48,917 nt of DNA from Gemmatimonadales bacterium (lineage in GTDB: Bacteria > Gemmatimonadota > Gemmatimonadetes > Longimicrobiales > Gaopeijiaceae), in assembly GCA_007692665.1 (NCBI GenBank), contig REBP01000096.1:1-48917 (forward strand). The letters run 5' to 3'. The notes under the pieces are model-generated. The model was not told the DNA's origin. It searched no databases and was given only the letters and a program-made list of their open reading frames with translations. Both the position numbers and the translations under genes were made by a program. Positions within the stretch are counted from its first letter, which is position 1. Every line of letters starts with the position of its first letter. This document shows, in pieces, positions 1-7,655 of the stretch.

Positions 1-190
1 GCGCAAGGAGGCGCGGCGCGGCCACCGGGGTCGGATCCACCGGGCTCCAGGCGGCCCCGAACACCTGCCGCGGGCGGGGCGAGGGGTCGGGGTCGCCGGG
101 GAGCTCGGCGACGAAGCGGTTGTCGAAGTCCAGGGTCGCGAGGGGGTCGCGGGCGTCCTGGGTGTCGGGGCTGGTCAGGGCGTCGTTCAT
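1..190 (-). CDS. selO: Protein adenylyltransferase SelO (YdiU/UPF0061), N-terminal fragment
   Basis: The reverse strand reads from an ATG at 190 down to the window edge without a stop, giving 63 residues; the rest lies outside. The fragment contains [12 protein letters not shown], then [20 protein letters not shown] and RLLA, the N-terminal signature of the SelO pseudokinase family. SelO transfers AMP from ATP to Ser, Thr or Tyr of target proteins and is linked to redox homeostasis. The catalytic residues lie further on, so activity cannot be judged. The next gene, at 344, runs the other way, so 191-343 carries divergent 5' regions. Confidence 0.85.
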   Translation of the reverse strand, partial: MNDALTSPDTQDARDPLATLDFDNRFVAELPGDPDPSPRPRQVFGAAWSPVDPTPVAAPRLLA

Positions 191-303
191 GCCCTTCGGT
201 TACCCGTCGAGGAGCTGGGCGATCCGGGTCCGCATCGAGCAGGCAAACCGTTGTCCTCGGAGTGCGGCCAACCCAGGCGCCCGCAGACATTCTCTCGGGA
301 TAG

Positions 304-334
304 TAACGCCGGACGTTAATGGCGCGCAGCGTTA
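304..334. promoter_or_regulatory. Putative operator dyad of the higBA-like pair
   Basis: A perfect inverted repeat TAACGC (304-309) / GCGTTA (329-334) ends ten bases before the toxin ATG at 344. A weak -10-like TATGCT (333-338) overlaps its right half, six bases before the ATG. HigA-type antitoxins commonly bind dyads over their own promoter, so autoregulation is plausible but inferred. Confidence 0.4.
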
Positions 335-343
335 TGCTCCGAC

Positions 344-850
344 ATGATCAAGAGCCTCAAGGACCGCGACGCCGAGCGCCTCTTCCGCCGGGCGCGAGTG
401 AAACGGCTGGGACCGGACGTCCAGCGCCTGGGTCTGCGGAAGCTTCGGATGCTGGATGCGGCAACGACCATCGGGGATCTGCGGATTCCACCGGCCAATC
501 GGTTGGAGAAGCTCGAGGGGGATCGGGCGGGGCAATACAGCAATCGAATCAACGAACAATGGCGGATCTGCTTCGTGTGGCGGTCCGGGGACGCGCACGA
601 CGTCGAGATCGTCGACTACCATCGGGGGCAAAAGCCATGGCCAGGACAGCCCTTCCGCCGGTGCATCCGGGCGAAGTACTGCTCGAGGAATTTCTCGAGC
701 CCATGGAGATCAGCCAGTACCGACTGGCGAAGGACACGAGCGTCTCGCCCCGCCGGATCAACGAGATCGTCCATGGAAAGCGGTCCATCACGGCCGATAC
801 CGCGCTGCGACTCGCTCGATACTTCGGCACGTCGGACCGGTTCTGGATGA
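344..850 (+). CDS. HigB/RelE-like toxin with a read-through C-terminal tail
   Basis: Residues 1-95 match the RelE/HigB mRNA-interferase family: an N-terminal MIKSLKDRDAERLF, the central NRLEKLEGDRAGQYS, then INEQWRICFVW and VEIVDYH, where this family normally ends. HigB toxins cleave mRNA on the ribosome and are neutralised by HigA, here the next gene. The frame does not stop after VDYH-RG. It continues for 73 more codons, through the antitoxin gene in another frame, to 850. At 629-631 the codon is CAA; one C-to-T change would give TAA right after the usual end and just before the higA ATG. The tail looks like unselected sequence. Either this is a real stop-loss variant or a base error. Confidence 0.8.
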   Translation: MIKSLKDRDAERLFRRARVKRLGPDVQRLGLRKLRMLDAATTIGDLRIPPANRLEKLEGDRAGQYSNRINEQWRICFVWRSGDAHDVEIVDYHRGQKPWPGQPFRRCIRAKYCSRNFSSPWRSASTDWRRTRASRPAGSTRSSMESGPSRPIPRCDSLDTSARRTGSG

Positions 851-936
851 ATCTTCAGACCAGCTACGACCTGGACATCGGAAGGGACAGGATGGGTAGC
901 CGACTGGAGGAAGAGGTTTCGGTACGCGCCGGCTGA
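637..936 (+). CDS. HigA-family antitoxin (XRE-type helix-turn-helix)
   Basis: 99 residues starting at ATG 637, eight bases after a G-rich stretch. The sequence has the HigA hallmarks: PPVHPGEVLLEEFLEPM, then SQYRLAKDTSVSPRRINEIV as the helix-turn-helix, GKRSITADTALRLARYFGTS, and the closing FWMNLQTSYDLD. The family binds and inhibits the HigB toxin encoded just upstream and represses the shared promoter. The start lies inside the extended toxin frame, so the genes overlap by 214 bases in different frames. This gene is intact. Confidence 0.9.
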   Translation: MARTALPPVHPGEVLLEEFLEPMEISQYRLAKDTSVSPRRINEIVHGKRSITADTALRLARYFGTSDRFWMNLQTSYDLDIGRDRMGSRLEEEVSVRAG

Positions 937-954
937 CGGGGCGGCATGGGGGTT

Positions 955-1341
955 CTACCAGGTCGCCCGGTCGTAGTGATCGTGCAGCGTGCGATCCTTC
1001 GTGAGGAGCGGCGCCCGGGCCAGGGCGGCCTGGGCCACGATGATCCGGTCGAAGGGGTCCCGCGTCCAGCTTTCCCCTTCCGCGGCCCTGGCCACCACCG
1101 GAAAGGGGACGTCACACACGCGGAGGCCAAGGGAGGCCCGGAGCGCGTCGACCACGGGGCCGGCCGGCCCCGTCACCCGTCCGATCTCGTAGAGGTACTG
1201 GAGCTCGAGGCGGACCATGGGCGAGATGCGGATCTCCTCCGCCTCCTCGAGCTTTCGGCGTGCCCCGGGCGACAGGCGTTCCAGGGCCGACGCATGGATC
1301 CATGCAACCACGTGCGTGTCCAGGTAGATCAGGGCCGCCAT
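955..1341 (-). CDS. PIN-domain toxin (VapC-like ribonuclease)
   Basis: 128 residues. The acidic PIN-domain residues are present: D8 in IYLDTHVVAW, E46 in SPMVRLELQYL, D95/D98 in WTRDPFDRIIVAQA and D116 in LLTKDRTL. PIN toxins are Mg-dependent endoribonucleases, often cutting tRNA or rRNA. The gene follows and overlaps (by 13 bases) the Phd/YefM-type antitoxin at 1329-1559, a standard antitoxin-toxin arrangement. It is convergent with higBA, separated by only 18 bases, so two toxin-antitoxin modules sit back to back. Confidence 0.88.
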   Translation of the reverse strand: MAALIYLDTHVVAWIHASALERLSPGARRKLEEAEEIRISPMVRLELQYLYEIGRVTGPAGPVVDALRASLGLRVCDVPFPVVARAAEGESWTRDPFDRIIVAQAALARAPLLTKDRTLHDHYDRATW

Positions 1342-1559
1342 TCGCCCGACCAGTCCAGGTGCACGATGTCCTCCGGATCCCCCGGCAGGTAGTCCGGCTC
1401 GGGCGCCAGCGCAGCAAGACGGCTCGCCGACTCCACGGGCACGATCCGAAGGCGCCGCCCGTCCCGCTCGATCTCGATGGGAACGCCGGTCTCGAGCACC
1501 TCGTCGAGGAGTCGGTAGAGGTTGGCGCGAAGACGTGTGGGCGAAAGAACCCTGGCCAT
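1329..1559 (-). CDS. Phd/YefM-family antitoxin
   Basis: 76 residues, starting at ATG 1559. The N-terminal half (MARVLSPTRLRANLYRLLD, then EVLETGVPIEIERDGRRLRI and VPVE) is the fold of Phd/YefM antitoxins, which bind DNA as dimers. The C-terminal tail (from about residue 45, DYLPGDPEDIVHLDWSGEW) is the acidic, Trp-containing toxin-neutralising segment usual for these proteins. It precedes and overlaps its PIN toxin. A GTAC-rich dyad upstream (1575-1611) is the likely operator. Confidence 0.85.
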   Translation of the reverse strand: MARVLSPTRLRANLYRLLDEVLETGVPIEIERDGRRLRIVPVESASRLAALAPEPDYLPGDPEDIVHLDWSGEWRP

Positions 1560-1574
1560 GGCTGATCTCCGGTA

Positions 1575-1611
1575 GCGTACGGTACGTGATTGAACCTACG
1601 TACGCGTACGC
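1575..1611. promoter_or_regulatory. GTAC-rich dyad upstream of the Phd/PIN pair
   Basis: GCGTACGGTACGT (1575-1587) and ACGTACGCGTACGC (1598-1611) are near-perfect inverted copies (one inserted base) around a 10-base spacer. The dyad ends 16 bases from the antitoxin ATG, the expected place for an autoregulatory operator. Confidence 0.6.
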
Positions 1612-1632
1612 CAGACGGCAACCGTCGGCCCG

Positions 1633-4083
1633 TCACCCGTCCAGCAGCTGGTCGATCCGGGCCGCGATGTCCTCCAGGTGGAGCCGGCTGGCGGCGTGGT
1701 TCGTCCGCCCCACCGCCTGCTGCACCTCGCGCTGGAGGGTCCGGAGCTGCCCCCGGGCCTGGGGGGCGATGTCGGTCCGCATGGCCTCGTCGTCCTCCAT
1801 GAGGGTGGCCATGCGCTCCACGTAGGCGCGCTGCAGGTTCCGCCGGTACGGGTCGATGGTGCTCCCGCCCGCACGCAGTTCCCGCCAGATCGCCCCGCGC
1901 AGGTCGTCCAGCATGACCGGGAGCGCGTACGCCTCGTCGCCCAGCAGCGCCTCCTGCTCGATGAGCCGCTTCATCCGCGCCACCTGGAGCACGTTGTTCA
2001 GCGCCCCCACCTGGAGCCCCCGGATCTGGTCCGGCGTCCCCTCGTTCCGGATGCGGAAGATGATGTCGGGGTCGATCATCCACTCCGGCGTCGTGAAGAC
2101 CTGGCGGTCCAGGTAGTCCATGGCCCGCACCTGCCGGTCGCGCTCGATGACCGAGTAGGGGCGCTCGGGCTGCCCCTGCGCCCGCCGCGTCCAGTCCACC
2201 CCGCCGATGTTCGCCATGACGTGACCCACGTACCGGCTCCACTGCCCCGCCACCTGCCCGTAGAGCTCGGCCAGCTGCGAATAGTCCTCCCCCTCCTGGA
2301 ACGTCCACTCCTGCAGGCTCCCCATGATCCGCTTCAGGTTCTCCACCCCGTAGTCCGAGGCCCGCATGGCGTCGTCGCCCAGCGCCTCGGTGAGGGAGCC
2401 GGGGTCGGTCTGCGTCGGGTCGCCGAAGCGGTAGAGGGGATCATCGGCCCGCTCCACGATCCAGGCGTTCAGTGTCGGGCGCTCCTCGGCGGGAGTGCGG
2501 GCATCGGGGATCCACCGGTGCCCCCACTCGATGGACCACCGGTCGTAGGGCCCGATCCTGGCGTAGAAGCAGGTGTCGTCGCCGGGCTGGGCCACGTAGT
2601 TGAAGCGCGCGTAGTCCATGATCGAGGCCGAGGTCCCGTGCTCGCAGACCCAGCGGGTCCGGAGCGAGTCCACCGGCACCCCGGAATGCGCCTTCATGTT
2701 GTGCGGAAGCCCCAGCGTGTGCCCCACCTCGTGGGCCGACACGAAGCGGATCAGCTCGCCCATCACCTCGTCCTCGAACTCCACCCCCCGGGCATCGGGG
2801 TTCACGGCGGCGGTCTGCACGAAGAACCAGTTCCGGAGCAGGTTCATGACGTTGTGATGCCACTGGATGTGCGTCCCCAGGATCTCGCCGGTCCGGGGAT
2901 CGAAGAAGCGCGGCCCCGAGGCGTTCTGCACCCCGGACGCCAGGTACCGGATGATGTTGATGCGCGCGTCGGCCGGGTCCCAGTCCGGGTCCTCCTCCGG
3001 GGTCGGGGGCATGCGCGCCACGATGGCGTTCGAGAACCCCGCCGCCTCGTACGCCTCCTGCCAGTCCTCCACCCCCTGCGCCAGCCAGGGGCGCCACTTC
3101 TCGGGGGTGGCCGGGTCGATGTAGAAGACGATGGGCTCCACCGGGTCCACCAGCTCGCCCCTCAGGTACGCCGCCGTGTCCGAGGGGACCAGCCGGAACC
3201 GCTGGATGAAGCGCCGCGACAGGAGGCGCTGCGTGTCGGCCCCGAAGTCGTTGATCTGCGTCGAGAAGTACCCCACCCGCTCGTCCCAGTACCGGGGCAT
3301 CATGGGCTCGGCGGGGAGCACCATGAGGGAGTGCCCGAACTCCACCGACAGCGCCTCGCCGGCAGCCAGCGAGGGCGGCGTGCGGGCCTCGTACGTCACC
3401 ACGCGGCGGACCTCCAGGTTCTCCGGAAAGCTGCGCATGGACTCGATGAAGGTCCGGCTCCCGTCCATCCGCTGCACCCCGTACTGGGTGCGCCGCGCCC
3501 GGGTGAGGCCGATGATCGTCGCATCCGACCTGAAGAAGTCCGACACGTCCACCACCACCCCGCTTCCGGCCCCGTCCGGCCCCTCGGACCGGATGTCGAA
3601 GGCCACCAGCACGGGCTCGAAGTTCGAGTCCCGCACCGCCTGGAAGATGGGCAGCTCCGGGTCCGCCATGTTGTCGAAGCTCACCTGCCGCATCAGGAGC
3701 TGGTTCGCTCGCCGCTCGAAGCGCACCACCTCGGTGGTCTGCCGGTGTCCGCCGAAGCCCAGCCCCGCCGCCGTCCGCGTGACTCGCGTGATCAGGATCA
3801 TCTCCCGCCCCAGCATGGCCTCGGGGATCTCCCAGAGCCACTGGTCGTCCACCCGGTGCACGGTGAAGAGGCCCTCGTCCGAGCGCGCCGAGGCAGGCAC
3901 GACATCGGTGTAGGGGCGGAGTGCCCCGGGGGATGCGGCGCGGTCGGCGGCCGGGCGGGCCGCTTCCTGGGCCTGCGCCGCCGGAGGTGGCGACGTTTCC
4001 GCTTCCCGGGCCGCGCAGGCCCCCGTCGAGAGGGAAAGCGCGATTCCCAGCAGGGCGACAGGCATCAGCGGACGACGTGGCAT
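1633..4083 (-). CDS. Secreted zinc-dependent metalloprotease, DUF5117/DUF4953 type
   Basis: 816 residues. A signal peptide with a lipobox-like SLSTGACA near residues 17-24 predicts export, perhaps as a lipoprotein. Residues about 60-400 correspond to the DUF5118/DUF5117 N-terminal region (LFTVHRVDDQWLWEIPEAML, MILITRVTRTAAGLGF). The catalytic motif HEVGHTLGLPHN is at residues 451-462, with the downstream SASIMDYARFNY Met-turn region. This places it in the metzincin-like zinc proteases abundant in Bacteroidota and Gemmatimonadota. Its substrate is unknown. The ATG at 4083 has a GGAG-like site upstream; the leader holds three 14-bp tandem repeats. It is followed at 1632 by the toxin-antitoxin region. 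Confidence 0.9.
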   Translation of the reverse strand: MPRRPLMPVALLGIALSLSTGACAAREAETSPPPAAQAQEAARPAADRAASPGALRPYTDVVPASARSDEGLFTVHRVDDQWLWEIPEAMLGREMILITRVTRTAAGLGFGGHRQTTEVVRFERRANQLLMRQVSFDNMADPELPIFQAVRDSNFEPVLVAFDIRSEGPDGAGSGVVVDVSDFFRSDATIIGLTRARRTQYGVQRMDGSRTFIESMRSFPENLEVRRVVTYEARTPPSLAAGEALSVEFGHSLMVLPAEPMMPRYWDERVGYFSTQINDFGADTQRLLSRRFIQRFRLVPSDTAAYLRGELVDPVEPIVFYIDPATPEKWRPWLAQGVEDWQEAYEAAGFSNAIVARMPPTPEEDPDWDPADARINIIRYLASGVQNASGPRFFDPRTGEILGTHIQWHHNVMNLLRNWFFVQTAAVNPDARGVEFEDEVMGELIRFVSAHEVGHTLGLPHNMKAHSGVPVDSLRTRWVCEHGTSASIMDYARFNYVAQPGDDTCFYARIGPYDRWSIEWGHRWIPDARTPAEERPTLNAWIVERADDPLYRFGDPTQTDPGSLTEALGDDAMRASDYGVENLKRIMGSLQEWTFQEGEDYSQLAELYGQVAGQWSRYVGHVMANIGGVDWTRRAQGQPERPYSVIERDRQVRAMDYLDRQVFTTPEWMIDPDIIFRIRNEGTPDQIRGLQVGALNNVLQVARMKRLIEQEALLGDEAYALPVMLDDLRGAIWRELRAGGSTIDPYRRNLQRAYVERMATLMEDDEAMRTDIAPQARGQLRTLQREVQQAVGRTNHAASRLHLEDIAARIDQLLDG

Positions 4084-4100
4084 GCTCCGTACTCTCCGGA

Positions 4101-4142
4101 TCAGGGTGTTGCGGTCAGGGTGTTACGGTCAGGGTATTGCAG
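4101..4142. repeat. Three 14-bp tandem repeats in the protease leader
   Basis: Units TCAGGGTGTTGCGG (4101-4114), TCAGGGTGTTACGG (4115-4128) and TCAGGGTATTGCAG (4129-4142), with a more decayed copy following. They begin 18 bases upstream of the protease ATG on its 5' side, so they could sit in the promoter or 5' UTR. The rest of 4084-4300 shows no gene. Confidence 0.75.
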
Positions 4143-4300
4143 TCGGGTTGAATCGGGCGGCCTGTCTCGGCCGGCTCCGATCGGGCGGCTCGAGACCGGC
4201 GGGGTGGTGCGCCCTGGCCTCGCCTCCGGGCCACCGCTCAGACTACGCGGGCTGCGGCGTCAGGACAACCCGGGCTCGCCCACTGCGCCGGGCCGGGGCG

Positions 4301-5059
4301 TCAGCCTCCCGTCGGACCCGGACCGCCGCCCGAGCCTTGCTCCCCGGTCGGACCTGCGCCATCCGCCGGACCCGGCCCGTCCGCTGCCCCCGGGGGCGCC
4401 GGGGCGTCTGACCCGGCGGTCGGCCCCGGCGCATCCCGGAGCGAGAGCACCGGAAGGGACCACCCCAGGAGGATCGCGCCGAATCGGAGGGCGACGATGA
4501 TCGCCATGCCGAGGAGTGCCGCCACGCGCTCCCCCACCCCGCTCTCCAGCAGGAGGAGGTAGGCGCCGGCCCCGGCGATGGCTGCGGTGGCGTAGAGTTC
4601 GCCGCGGCGAAGGATCATGGGGATCTGCGCCGAGAGGACGTCCCGGATCGCGCCCCCGGCCACGCCGGTGATCGTGCCCATGAGGATCACGATGGCCCAC
4701 GAATGATCGAGGCGCTGCGTGACCTGGGCGCCGGCAATGACGAAGAAGGCGAGGCCCAGCGCGTCGGCCATGGCCAGGGAGTTCTGCGGGGGGCGCCGGA
4801 TGCGGGTCCAGCCCAGCGTGAAGGCGGCGGCGGCCAGGATCACCATGAGGTAGGTCGGGTCCTCGATCCAGAAGACCGGGTGGCGGTCCAGGAGGACGTC
4901 GCGGGTCGTGCCCCCGCCAATGGCCGTGACGGCGGCCACCACGACGACGCCCAGCAGGTCCATGCGGGCCCGGAGCGCCGCCAGCGCACCGCTGATGGCG
5001 AAGACGGCGACCCCGGCCAGGTCGATGAACTTGATCATGTCGGGCGGGAAGAAATCCAT
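4301..5059 (-). CDS. TRIC-family cation channel (UPF0126/YadS-like)
   Basis: 252 residues with seven hydrophobic helices between about residues 8 and 205. Two family motifs are visible: AIGGGTTRDVLLDRHPVFWI (about 47-66) and GVAGGAIRDVLSAQIPMILR (about 133-152), the two pseudo-repeats of the trimeric intracellular cation (TRIC) channel fold in the inner membrane. Prokaryotic TRICs are trimers that pass K+ and other monovalent cations. The last 45 residues are a low-complexity Pro/Gly/Ala tail not needed by the family. Divergent from infC, with about 135 bases between the starts. Confidence 0.85.
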   Translation of the reverse strand: MDFFPPDMIKFIDLAGVAVFAISGALAALRARMDLLGVVVVAAVTAIGGGTTRDVLLDRHPVFWIEDPTYLMVILAAAAFTLGWTRIRRPPQNSLAMADALGLAFFVIAGAQVTQRLDHSWAIVILMGTITGVAGGAIRDVLSAQIPMILRRGELYATAAIAGAGAYLLLLESGVGERVAALLGMAIIVALRFGAILLGWSLPVLSLRDAPGPTAGSDAPAPPGAADGPGPADGAGPTGEQGSGGGPGPTGG

Positions 5060-5182
5060 GAACGCGTCCCCGCGACCCGGGCGGCGGCACTCGCGTGGTG
5101 CCCCCGGGTATGATAAAATGTAAAACTGCGAGCGTCCGCACCGTGGGCGCCCGCGCTTCGCCCAGACTCATTGTTTCGACCC

Positions 5183-5198
5183 GGGAGGTCCCACGATT
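5183..5198 (+). promoter_or_regulatory. Shine-Dalgarno and probable AUU start of infC
   Basis: GGGAGG at 5183-5188 is followed after seven bases by ATT at 5196-5198. No comparable ribosome site precedes the GTG at 5211. AUU is the well-known infC initiation codon in E. coli, where IF3 discriminates against it and so represses its own synthesis. Confidence 0.75.
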
Positions 5199-5708
5199 TC
5201 CAGCACACGCGTGAACGAACAGATCCGAATCAGCCCCGTCCGCCTCATCGGCGCCGACGGCGAACAGGTGGGTATTGTCGCCCTCGACGCCGCCCGTGAA
5301 AAGGCCGAGGACGCCGGACTCGACCTGGTGGAGGTGGCGGCGCAGGCCCGCCCCCCGGTCGTCAAGATCATGGACTGGGGCAGGAAGCTCTACGAAGAGC
5401 AGAAGCAGGCGCGCCTGGCGCGGAAGAACCAGCACCAGGTGTCGGTGAAGGAAGTGCAGCTCCGACCGCGCACCGAGGACCACGACTTCCAGACCAAGCT
5501 CAAGCGCGCCCGGAAGTTTCTCGAGGACGGCGACATGGTGAAGGTGGTGCTCCGGTTCCGCGGCCGCGAGATGCGCCGCCCCGAGGTGGGGATCGAGACG
5601 CTGGACCGCATGATCGAGAGCACCGAGGACCTCGCCCGGGTCGAGCAGCGCACACACCGGATCGAGGGACGCCGCCTCATCGCCCTGCTGGCGCCGCAGG
5701 CGAGCTGA
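5196..5708 (+). CDS. infC: Translation initiation factor IF-3
   Basis: 170 residues if started at ATT 5196. The order is IF3-N (VNEQIRISPVRLIGADGEQV and DLVEVAAQARPPVVKIMDWG), the charged linker (KLYEEQKQARLARKNQHQ) and IF3-C (VKEVQLRPRTEDHDFQTKL, VLRFRGREMRRPEVGIETL, IEGRRLIALLAP). IF3 binds the 30S subunit, blocks premature 50S joining and enforces start-codon fidelity. The next available start, GTG 5211, would cut into the conserved N-terminus and lacks an SD. The usual downstream partners rpmI and rplT are absent: a terminator follows at 5763 and the next gene is convergent. A -10-like TATGAT (5109-5114) lies about 80 bases upstream. Confidence 0.95.
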   Translation: MSSTRVNEQIRISPVRLIGADGEQVGIVALDAAREKAEDAGLDLVEVAAQARPPVVKIMDWGRKLYEEQKQARLARKNQHQVSVKEVQLRPRTEDHDFQTKLKRARKFLEDGDMVKVVLRFRGREMRRPEVGIETLDRMIESTEDLARVEQRTHRIEGRRLIALLAPQAS

Positions 5709-5762
5709 CGACTCGGGATCGACGACGCAGGAGCGGACCCCTGACGGGTCCGTGACAAACGG

Positions 5763-5802
5763 AAGGGCCCGGGCCGGTGGTGATCACCTGGCCCGGGCCC
5801 TT
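5763..5802. terminator. Strong bidirectional terminator hairpin between infC and the propeller gene
   Basis: AAGGGCCCGGGCC (5763-5775) pairs perfectly with GGCCCGGGCCCTT (5790-5802), and an inner palindrome GGTGATCACC (5779-5788) extends the fold. There is no long T-run, but it sits exactly between two convergent genes. Confidence 0.8.
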
Positions 5803-5821
5803 GTGTCATCCGGCCAGGGGG

Positions 5822-7198
5822 TCATCCGCCCCGGTTCACGCGGAGGCGCACGGCCCGCTGGATCCTCAGGTCGTCGGAGTGAATGCCGTAGAGGCGGTCG
5901 CCCACGAAACGGAGGGGCTGGACCCCCTCGGGCATGTTCACGGCACCCATGTAGGTGCCCTCGGAGTCGAAGACGTCCCAGCGGCGGCTTCCGAACTCGC
6001 CGGCCTGGAGCGCCTCGATGGTGAGTTCCTCGAGGCGCGCGCCCGCCTCCACGCGCTGAACCCAGAGCGTTCCGTCCGGTCCCGGCAGGACCGCCGCGAG
6101 AACCGGCCAGTGCGACTCGAACTCCATGCTTCCCACCAGTTGCTCGACGACCTCCTGGGGAATGGGCTGGCCGCTGTCCTCGAAGCTCTGACGGAAGAGA
6201 TTTCGCATCTGGGTCTGCTGCCGATCCGTGACGGGAATCCGGTCCACGGTCCTCCGCACGATGGTCCGCCCGCTTCCCGCCCGGGCATCGGGTCCGGCCG
6301 CGGCACCGCCGGTGGGATGCAGTGTCAGGGAGTACTCGTTGTTCGTGCCCGTCACCACGCGGCCGTCGGAGAGGATGGCCCAGACGGGCTCGGGTGCGAA
6401 GATCCGGAACTGGGGCATGCCCCCGGCGCCCATGGAGAACGTCTCGCCGGCGGGGACCTCCACGAGGGCATCACCCTCCGCCGACGCGGGGGCGAGACGA
6501 ACGATGCGGTCACCGGAAGGATCGTCGCCTCCCATCGCGCCCGCTCCCGGGATGGCCATCTGGCGGTACTGCACGACCAGGTCCCGGTCCGCGGTCCGCG
6601 AGAAGAGGATCGGGATCCCTGTGGCCTCGATGGCGAGCCGCGGCGAATCGAGGGACTGACCCGTGGGGGAGAAGCGGGCGAGCCGCAGGTTCCCCATGTC
6701 GGGTATGGCAATGGAACCATCGGCCTCGTAGAAGACGCCGGTGGCCGGCGAGAGCGCCTGGGAAAGCTCGCCCGGCCCCCCGCCGGCCCGGCCGAAGGCA
6801 TGGAGGAGTTCTCCGTCTGCGCCGAAGACCCGGACCCTGGCCCCCTGCTGATCCAGCGTCACGATGCGCCCCTCCGCATCCGCGTCGACGCCCACGAGCA
6901 TGCCGAACTGGAGTTCCGGGTCCCCCTCGGCGACCCCGATCCGCAGCTCTTCCTCGATGTTCCAGGCCTCGTCCGCGGACCAGGCCCCGGCTCCCGGGTT
7001 CGTGATGATCTGCACACCGGCCGAGTCCTGCACCATGACGGCGGAGGCCGAGGAAGCGCCGTCCCCGCCACAGGCAGAGAGGGCGAGGAGAAGTGCCGTG
7101 GCGAGGAGCCCCACGGCGATGGGGGCGGAAGGTGTGGTTGAGGAAGGGGCCCGGGTTTCGGCCCGCGCGGCGGAACTGGAGCTGCTGGCGTGGCGCAT
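5822..7198 (-). CDS. 6-bladed beta-propeller lipoprotein
   Basis: 458 residues. A long Ser/Ala-rich start leads into a hydrophobic stretch and the lipobox LSAC near residues 40-43, so it is probably lipid-anchored. The rest contains NHL/propeller-like blades, such as GVDADAEGRIVTLDQQGARV, FGADGELLHAFGRAGGGPGE and ADGSIAIPDMGNLRLARFSP. Closing strands carry the repeated [V/I]FDSEG pattern. Such proteins are abundant and of unknown role in this kind of genome; a relative sits at 29259-30533 in the same window. It ends convergently with infC. Confidence 0.8.
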   Translation of the reverse strand: MRHASSSSSAARAETRAPSSTTPSAPIAVGLLATALLLALSACGGDGASSASAVMVQDSAGVQIITNPGAGAWSADEAWNIEEELRIGVAEGDPELQFGMLVGVDADAEGRIVTLDQQGARVRVFGADGELLHAFGRAGGGPGELSQALSPATGVFYEADGSIAIPDMGNLRLARFSPTGQSLDSPRLAIEATGIPILFSRTADRDLVVQYRQMAIPGAGAMGGDDPSGDRIVRLAPASAEGDALVEVPAGETFSMGAGGMPQFRIFAPEPVWAILSDGRVVTGTNNEYSLTLHPTGGAAAGPDARAGSGRTIVRRTVDRIPVTDRQQTQMRNLFRQSFEDSGQPIPQEVVEQLVGSMEFESHWPVLAAVLPGPDGTLWVQRVEAGARLEELTIEALQAGEFGSRRWDVFDSEGTYMGAVNMPEGVQPLRFVGDRLYGIHSDDLRIQRAVRLRVNRGG

Positions 7199-7283
7199 GG
7201 TTCAGACTCCGATGAAGTGCGGGTCGGCAGGGACAGAAATTCAGGGGGCGGCGGCGGCGGCCGTTCGCCCTACGGCCTGCCGA

Positions 7284-7348
7284 CTGAAAGAAGGCGGGAC
7301 CCCCTGGCCGTACCATTCAGGTACGCGGGGGCCCCGCCTTTCCTTCAG
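7284..7348 (-). terminator. Long stem-loop downstream of the DUF1328 gene
   Basis: Arms CTGAAAGAAGGCGGGACCCC (7284-7303) and GGGGCCCCGCCTTTCCTTCAG (7328-7348, shown as two runs CGGGGGCCCCGCC then TTTCCTTCAG) pair with a few mismatches. It lies just past the stop of the minus-strand gene at 7372, so it is a likely terminator for it; it also separates it from the propeller gene. Confidence 0.65.
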
Positions 7349-7371
7349 TCGCACTGTCGACCGGGCAGCGA

Positions 7372-7545
7372 TCAGACCGCGGCCGTGCCGCCCAGGAACG
7401 ACATGATCAGCATGATCACGAAAATGACGAGGAAGAGAAAGAACAGGATCTTGGCGATCCCTGCTGCCGCGGAGGCGGCGCCGCCGAAGCCGAAGGCCCC
7501 GGCGATGATGGCGATTACCAGGAAGATCAGTGCCCAGGTAAGCAT
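7372..7545 (-). CDS. DUF1328 small membrane protein (YtjA-like)
   Basis: 57 residues, read on the reverse strand from ATG 7545 to TGA 7374-7372: [20 protein letters not shown], then [20 protein letters not shown] and [13 protein letters not shown]. This is the DUF1328 pattern, two hydrophobic helices around a [13 protein letters not shown] hinge. Family members are tiny inner-membrane proteins of unknown role, often stress-induced. It stands alone between two hairpins. Confidence 0.85.
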   Translation of the reverse strand: MLTWALIFLVIAIIAGAFGFGGAASAAAGIAKILFFLFLVIFVIMLIMSFLGGTAAV

Positions 7546-7655
7546 TTGCACGCATCCTTTCCGGTCACGGAGTCAGGTGCCCGTGTCGCGCGGGAGACCG
7601 TTGGCCCGGCAACGGGGCGGAGATATGCAGGACCGCAAAAAAGGTTCCAAACACC

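Noticed and set aside
1678-4500. Very long plus-strand open frame opposite the zinc protease
   Set aside because: It is the reverse-frame shadow of a GC-rich gene: Pro/Arg/His/Gly-rich, no family motif, while the minus strand carries HEVGH and a signal peptide.
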